Origin: Acidobacteriota bacterium
GTDB lineage: Bacteria; Acidobacteriota; Blastocatellia; Pyrinomonadales; Pyrinomonadaceae
Reading direction: 5' to 3'
DNA: 9,892 nt
Assembly (NCBI GenBank): GCA_024640445.1
Contig: JAHEEZ010000031.1
Span: 1-9,892, forward strand
This document shows, one piece after another, positions 6,568 through 9,892 of this stretch; the first letter of the stretch is position 1; each line of letters opens with the position of its first letter. Position numbers and translations under genes: made by a program. Below the pieces are notes generated by a model. It did no database searches. It had not been told where the DNA came from and saw only the letters and a list, made by a program, of their open reading frames with translations.

Positions 6568-8442
6568 ATGAAGAAGTATTCACCCGCCGCCATCCTTCTG
6601 ATCACGCTGCTTGTTTCCTTCGCATACGGTCAGAAATCACTGGAAACGATCAAAACCAGTGCAAAAAATTCTTCGGAAACCTCGAAGTTCTTCCCGATGG
6701 AGGACCTTAAGCCCGGAATGACCGGAACCGCGCGAACCGTCTTCTCGGGAACCAAGGCTGAGGAATTCGGCGTTGAAATACTGGGGGTCGTACCCGGGTG
6801 GGTAGGCCCGAAACAGGACATCATCATAGGCAGGCTCTCCGGCGGCGAGGCCGACCGCACCCAGGTCTTCGCGGGAATGAGCGGGTCCCCTGTATATATC
6901 GACGGGCGCCTTGTCGGAGCCATTTCCTACGCGTTCCCATTCTCAAAAGAGGCAATTTGCGGCATCACGCCGATCGAGCAAATGATCGGTATTTTCGAAA
7001 AGGACGAGGACGGAACGCCCAGCGCCCGCCGGCCGAGGATCTATTCGTTCGCGGAACTCGCTGCCACGGAGTGGAATCCGGGACTTCCGAAATCGCCCTC
7101 CTATACTGGTCCGGCGGGCATGTCCACCGATCCCGGTTCACCGCTCGGAGTGCTCACAGGGCAGACATTCCAGCCGATCGCGGTTCCGGTGTCTTTCAGC
7201 GGAATATCGCAAGCCACTCTTAATGCTTTCGCTCCCCAGCTGCTTCAAGCCGGTCTTCTTCCGGTTTCCGCACCAGTAGGTGCCGCCAGGCCCGGTCCTA
7301 TGAAGAAAGCGGACGAAAATACTCTGTTGGGCGGAGATTCGGTCGCGATGCACCTAACGCTCGGTGACATATCGATGGCGGCGAGCGGCACCGTTACATA
7401 CAGGGACGGGGACAAGATCTACGCGTTCGGACACCCGTTCCTTGCGGCAGGATCTTCTTCCTTGCCGATGTCGGAGTCGCACGTTGTAACCGTCGTTCCG
7501 AACCTCAATAATTCTTTCAAGCTGGCTGTCCCTGACGCGATGGTCGGGTCGATGACGGAGGACCGGGCGACCGGAGTGTTCGGGAAACTCGGCGAAGCGC
7601 CGAAGATGATCCCGGTCACCATCAATCTTCAAACGACCCGAAACAAGCTTGAATCGCTCAATTTTCAAATAGCGAACGACGAGGTCCTGACGCCACTTCT
7701 ACTTAATATGGCGGTGTTCAACACGATCGCCGCCAGCGAGCGGAATCTTGGCGATCTGACCCTTGAAGTGTCCGGACGCATCGACGTGACGGGCCAGTCT
7801 CCGGTCACCGTTGACCGAAGGTTTGGCGGACAGTCGGCTACGCGGTTTGCCGCCGCTTCGATGGTGATCCCGCTGGCAAACCTTCTTATTAGTCGTTTTG
7901 ACGATCTGGCAATAAACGGGATCACCGTTAACATGACGGCGGTCGAAGGAAGCCGCACGGCTACGCTAGAGAGGATCGAGGTGGACAAGGCCGAAGCGAA
8001 GGCCGGTGAGACAGTTTTCATACAGGCGTTTGTCAGAGGCGACTCAGGCCGTGTGTTCACCCAAAGGATCCCGTTCACGATCCCGGCCGACACGCCAACA
8101 GGCGAGCTTACGATCGCGGTAGGCGACGGCGGGACCCTGCAGCAGAAAGAGGCCGCCCAACAGCTGGTCCCCAAGACGCTCGGAGAACTTATTAAGACCA
8201 TCAACGAGATCAGGAAGAACGACCGCCTGTATGTTCAGTCCTACAGGGTCACGAAAGGAGCGATAATGGGCGTAAACGAGATGCCGAACCTTCCGCCGTC
8301 GGTTCTTGCCACCTTGAACAGCGGACGCAGCGCCGGCGGCTTCAAGCCGACGGTCCAGACGGTCGTTTCAGAGATCGAGATCGCGCCGGCGGAATTCATC
8401 GTTTCCGGACAGCAGAGCATCAAGATCGAAGTGGTGAAGTGA
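6568..8442 (+). CDS. Exported SpoIVB-type peptidase S55 family protein, 624 aa
   Basis: A signal peptide (MKKYSPAAILLITLLVSFAY, cut after A-Y-G, before Q22) sends it out of the cytoplasm. Residues about 45-145 carry the serine-protease-like segment DLKPGMTGTARTVFSGT... with GMSGSPVYIDG (103-113), where Ser105 is the candidate nucleophile, then GITPIEQM (132-139). A Pro/Ser-rich linker (about 150-250) leads to a second conserved block, SGTVTYRDGDKIYAFGHPF (273-291), in which His289 corresponds to the GH motif of SpoIVB, followed by EDRATGVFGKLG (331-342). The C-terminal third looks like beta-rich accessory domains. This long architecture is seen in S55-annotated proteins of non-sporulating bacteria, so a sporulation role is not implied; substrates are unknown. 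A TTG at 6559 has better spacing (6 nt) to AGGA at 6549-6552 than the ATG does, and would add MIF. I chose the ATG because it yields the cleaner signal peptide. Confidence 0.87.
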   Translation: MKKYSPAAILLITLLVSFAYGQKSLETIKTSAKNSSETSKFFPMEDLKPGMTGTARTVFSGTKAEEFGVEILGVVPGWVGPKQDIIIGRLSGGEADRTQVFAGMSGSPVYIDGRLVGAISYAFPFSKEAICGITPIEQMIGIFEKDEDGTPSARRPRIYSFAELAATEWNPGLPKSPSYTGPAGMSTDPGSPLGVLTGQTFQPIAVPVSFSGISQATLNAFAPQLLQAGLLPVSAPVGAARPGPMKKADENTLLGGDSVAMHLTLGDISMAASGTVTYRDGDKIYAFGHPFLAAGSSSLPMSESHVVTVVPNLNNSFKLAVPDAMVGSMTEDRATGVFGKLGEAPKMIPVTINLQTTRNKLESLNFQIANDEVLTPLLLNMAVFNTIAASERNLGDLTLEVSGRIDVTGQSPVTVDRRFGGQSATRFAAASMVIPLANLLISRFDDLAINGITVNMTAVEGSRTATLERIEVDKAEAKAGETVFIQAFVRGDSGRVFTQRIPFTIPADTPTGELTIAVGDGGTLQQKEAAQQLVPKTLGELIKTINEIRKNDRLYVQSYRVTKGAIMGVNEMPNLPPSVLATLNSGRSAGGFKPTVQTVVSEIEIAPAEFIVSGQQSIKIEVVK

Positions 8443-8447
8443 GCGGC

Positions 8448-8633
8448 GTCAGTAACCCGACCGTGAGGGAGGGAGTGTATGGGTGAGTGGATGATTGATA
8501 ATTGATGGTTCTCGCGGTCTTCCAAGCGCATTGTCTTGATTCCCTTCCGGAAGGGTTCATCCTTCTTAACCATCAATTCTTAATCATCAATTATCCACCG
8601 ATCTTCGCCCTCCCTCACGGTCGGGCTACTGAC
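8448..8633. repeat. Palindromic MITE/REP-like element, about 186 bp
   Basis: The outer arms 8448-8473 and 8608-8633 are inverted copies of 26 bp with one mismatch (position 8455 against 8626). Their core is CCCGACCGTGAGGGAGGG. Nested inside, AATTGATGGTT (8500-8510) is inverted at 8568-8578, and the flanking TGATTGAT/ATCATCAATTATCC stretches are loosely complementary. Near the centre lies a perfect 14-bp palindrome CCCTTCCGGAAGGG (8542-8555). The element fills most of the gap between the S55 and HD genes and encodes nothing convincing. No transposase and no clear target-site duplication are visible. It could be a non-autonomous mobile element, a REP/BIME-type repeat, or a structured 3'-UTR hairpin. 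Only the inverted structure is seen directly; the class is inferred. Confidence 0.75.
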
Positions 8634-8663
8634 ACAGCTTACGGCTCCCAAACAACTGAAGAA

Positions 8664-9212
8664 ATGGACTCATTCAAATACCTGCTTGCAGCTGCGCATT
8701 ACGCGGCGCGTCAACACAAGGACCAGATCAGGAAAGGCGCGAATTCCGAGCCCTATATCGTGCATCCGCTAGAAGTAGCCAAACTGCTTGCCGATATCGG
8801 CGGCGTGACGGACCATGAAGTCCTGATGGCAGCGATACTCCACGACACGATAGAAGATACAGACTCTACGAATGAAGAGATAAAAAGTCTTTTTGGCGAG
8901 CGCGTTTGCTCGATCGTTCTCGAGGTCACGGACGACAAGTCACTTCCGAAGGAAAGACGAAAGGAACTCCAGGTTGAACACGCCCCTCACCTCACGCCCG
9001 AAGCAAAGCAGCTGAAGATGTGCGACAAGATCAGCAACATATCGGATATCGTGAACAACCCTCCGAAGGAATGGCCGCTTGAGAGAAAGCTCGAATATGT
9101 TGAATGGGGTGAGAGGGTGTTCGCCGGCCTCAGGGGTGTGAACGAACGGCTTGAGGAGCACTTTGACGCTCTTGTGGAAGAGGCCAAGACCGGGCTTAGG
9201 AATGAGGGCTGA
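8664..9212 (+). CDS. MESH1-like HD-domain hydrolase (small alarmone hydrolase type), 182 aa
   Basis: A single HD-domain protein of the RelA/SpoT hydrolase branch, the size of MESH1-type small alarmone hydrolases. It carries His34 (YIVHPLEVA), the His60-Asp61 pair in LHDTIEDT (with Glu64 and Asp65 completing the signature), TDDKSLPKERRK (89-100) and Asp121 in KMCDKISN. These are the metal- and substrate-binding positions of (p)ppGpp 3'-pyrophosphohydrolases, and all appear intact. There is no synthetase, TGS or ACT domain. Expected reaction: removal of pyrophosphate from (p)ppGpp; some family members prefer other nucleotides such as NADPH, so the substrate is not certain. The start is the ATG at 8664, where homology begins. 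The open frame extends upstream to 8502, but that part is only read-through of the palindromic element. The ribosome site is weak (GAAGA next to the ATG). Confidence 0.9.
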   Translation: MDSFKYLLAAAHYAARQHKDQIRKGANSEPYIVHPLEVAKLLADIGGVTDHEVLMAAILHDTIEDTDSTNEEIKSLFGERVCSIVLEVTDDKSLPKERRKELQVEHAPHLTPEAKQLKMCDKISNISDIVNNPPKEWPLERKLEYVEWGERVFAGLRGVNERLEEHFDALVEEAKTGLRNEG

Positions 9213-9216
9213 CAGG

Positions 9217-9636
9217 TTAGCCCTTCGCCTCCCCTTCGACCCACACTTCCCCGTCCGCGTAGACCTCTTTTTTCCAGATAGGAACGGTCCTCTTCAGTTC
9301 CTTGATCAGCCACTCGCAAGCCTCAAAGGCCGCTCTCCTGTGCGGAGCCGCGACAGCGATCACGACGCTGGTCTCTCCGATCTCGAGCCTGCCCAAACGG
9401 TGGACGATCGCGACGTGCGAGATCTCGAACTTCTCTTTCGCCGCTTGGACGAGCTTCTCCATCTCCTTGAGGGCCATCGGCTCGTACGCCTCGTAGACGA
9501 GATACTCTGTCTCGCGGCCTTTCGTGAACTTGCGCACATATCCGTCGAGCGTCACCGTCGCGCCGCATTCTTCGGGCACGACGCGCCGCGCGATCTCGCC
9601 GACATCGAGAGGGGACTCTGTAAGCTCAACTATCAT
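9217..9636 (-). CDS. moaE: Molybdopterin synthase catalytic (large) subunit MoaE, 139 aa
   Basis: Large subunit of molybdopterin synthase, the cytosolic enzyme that inserts two dithiolene sulfurs from MoaD thiocarboxylate into cyclic pyranopterin monophosphate during molybdenum-cofactor synthesis. Family features in order: DGYVRKFTKGR (31-41), the YEAYEPMA block (48-55), IVHRLGRLEIGE (77-88), the HRRAAF motif (His99, Arg100), and PIWKKE (119-124), whose lysines, with Lys115, are the active-site positions. Length is normal. Leu30 stands where many homologues have Phe, a mild change. It follows moaD on the same strand after a 138-bp AT-rich spacer. No Shine-Dalgarno is visible before the ATG. 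Its stop is 4 bp from the stop of the convergent HD gene. Confidence 0.95.
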   Translation of the reverse strand: MIVELTESPLDVGEIARRVVPEECGATVTLDGYVRKFTKGRETEYLVYEAYEPMALKEMEKLVQAAKEKFEISHVAIVHRLGRLEIGETSVVIAVAAPHRRAAFEACEWLIKELKRTVPIWKKEVYADGEVWVEGEAKG

Positions 9637-9741
9637 CTATCACTGATCATCGATCAATGGAAGATCGCCGGGAAATCGCCATGGGTGAAATTCGAGGTCG
9701 TAATCTTCTGAAGTCTCGATACTTAATCATACACGCAAAAT

Positions 9742-9768
9742 TGGTCAATGATCGATGTGCATTGACCA
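9742..9768. repeat. Inverted repeat in the moaD-moaE spacer
   Basis: TGGTCAATG (9742-9750) and CATTGACCA (9760-9768) form perfect 9-bp arms around a 9-nt loop containing ATCGAT, starting 7 bp past the moaD stop on the minus strand. A related stretch, ATCATCGATCAATGG, lies at 9647-9660 near the moaE start. The rest of the 138-bp spacer shows no coding sequence. It may be a terminator-like or RNA-processing hairpin, or a decayed repeat. Confidence 0.4.
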
Positions 9769-9774
9769 TTGATA

Positions 9775-9892
9775 TCAGCCTCCCGATACCGCGGTAAACA
9801 CCGCCAGTTCGTCTCCTTCGCGGACAGGCTCATTGCCTTTCACATACTCCTGGTTGACCGCGAAGAGCAATGAGCCGCGTTCGCGGCTTGCG
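9775..9892 (-). CDS. moaD: C-terminal part of molybdopterin synthase sulfur carrier MoaD (cut by window edge)
   Basis: Only the last 38 residues are present; the start lies beyond the window. They read ...LLFAVNQEYVKGNEPVREGD and end ELAVFTAVSGG. This is the beta-grasp (ubiquitin-like) C-terminus of MoaD: the AVNQEYV strand, the L-x-EGDELA turn and a free C-terminal Gly-Gly, which is adenylated and converted to a thiocarboxylate as sulfur donor for MoaE. Its position directly upstream of moaE on the same strand agrees. ThiS also ends in Gly-Gly, but the AVN-x-EY/DELAVFTAVSGG pattern and the moaE neighbour favour MoaD. Confidence 0.88.
   Translation of the reverse strand, partial: ASRERGSLLFAVNQEYVKGNEPVREGDELAVFTAVSGG

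Noticed and set aside
8502..8663. In-frame 54-codon N-terminal extension of the HD hydrolase
   Set aside because: It reads through the palindromic element, has no resemblance to the family, and the protein is complete from the ATG at 8664.
8443..8663. CRISPR array or tRNA in the repeat-containing intergenic region
   Set aside because: The repeats are inverted rather than direct and regularly spaced, and there is no cloverleaf or CCA-type tRNA structure.
9151..9711. Plus-strand open frame over the end of the HD gene and moaE
   Set aside because: It covers moaE in antisense and has no family features; moaE is clear on the minus strand.

Overview
The window is an ordinary-density bacterial chromosome segment of moderately high GC content, with ten genes: eight complete and one cut at each edge. 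The best taxonomic guess is Acidobacteriota (Blastocatellia-like). It rests on two things: the edge gene starts with a signal peptide followed by a carboxypeptidase-regulatory-like segment, as in the large Oar-type TonB-dependent receptors common in that phylum, and there is a long exported S55 (SpoIVB-type) protein. No rRNA or universal marker gene is present, so this placement is an inference.

Layout. (1) 1-168, minus: N-terminal end of the Oar/TonB-receptor-like protein, with a 5' leader and a possible promoter up to 369. (2) 370-3242, minus: ABC ATPase, MacB/FtsX-type permease and a short-chain dehydrogenase, in transcription order. ATPase and permease are 3 bp apart and form one exporter-like unit. 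The SDR follows after 71 bp. (3) 3243-3393: divergent intergenic region with two inverted repeats built on CCGAA/TTCGG. (4) 3394-5369, plus: Mre11/SbcD-like metallophosphoesterase overlapping a stand-alone LON substrate-binding-domain protein. (5) 5373-6395, minus: membrane-anchored alpha/beta-hydrolase-fold protein, convergent with the LON gene, whose nucleophile-elbow serine is replaced by glutamate. (6) 6568-8442, plus: exported S55 family protein. (7) 8443-8663: intergenic region mostly filled by a ~186-bp element with 26-bp near-perfect inverted terminal arms and a nested inner inverted repeat (MITE/REP-like). (8) 8664-9212, plus: MESH1-type HD hydrolase (alarmone hydrolase fold). (9) 9217-9636 and 9775-9892, minus: moaE, and upstream of it the C-terminal end of moaD with its terminal Gly-Gly. 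Together these encode molybdopterin synthase. An AT-rich 138-bp spacer with inverted repeats separates them.

I see no defence system, CRISPR array, transposase, tRNA or rRNA. The items most worth a second look are the palindromic element at 8448-8633, the apparent pseudo-hydrolase, the motif order in the S55 protein compared with SpoIVB, and the nuclease/LON-domain overlap.
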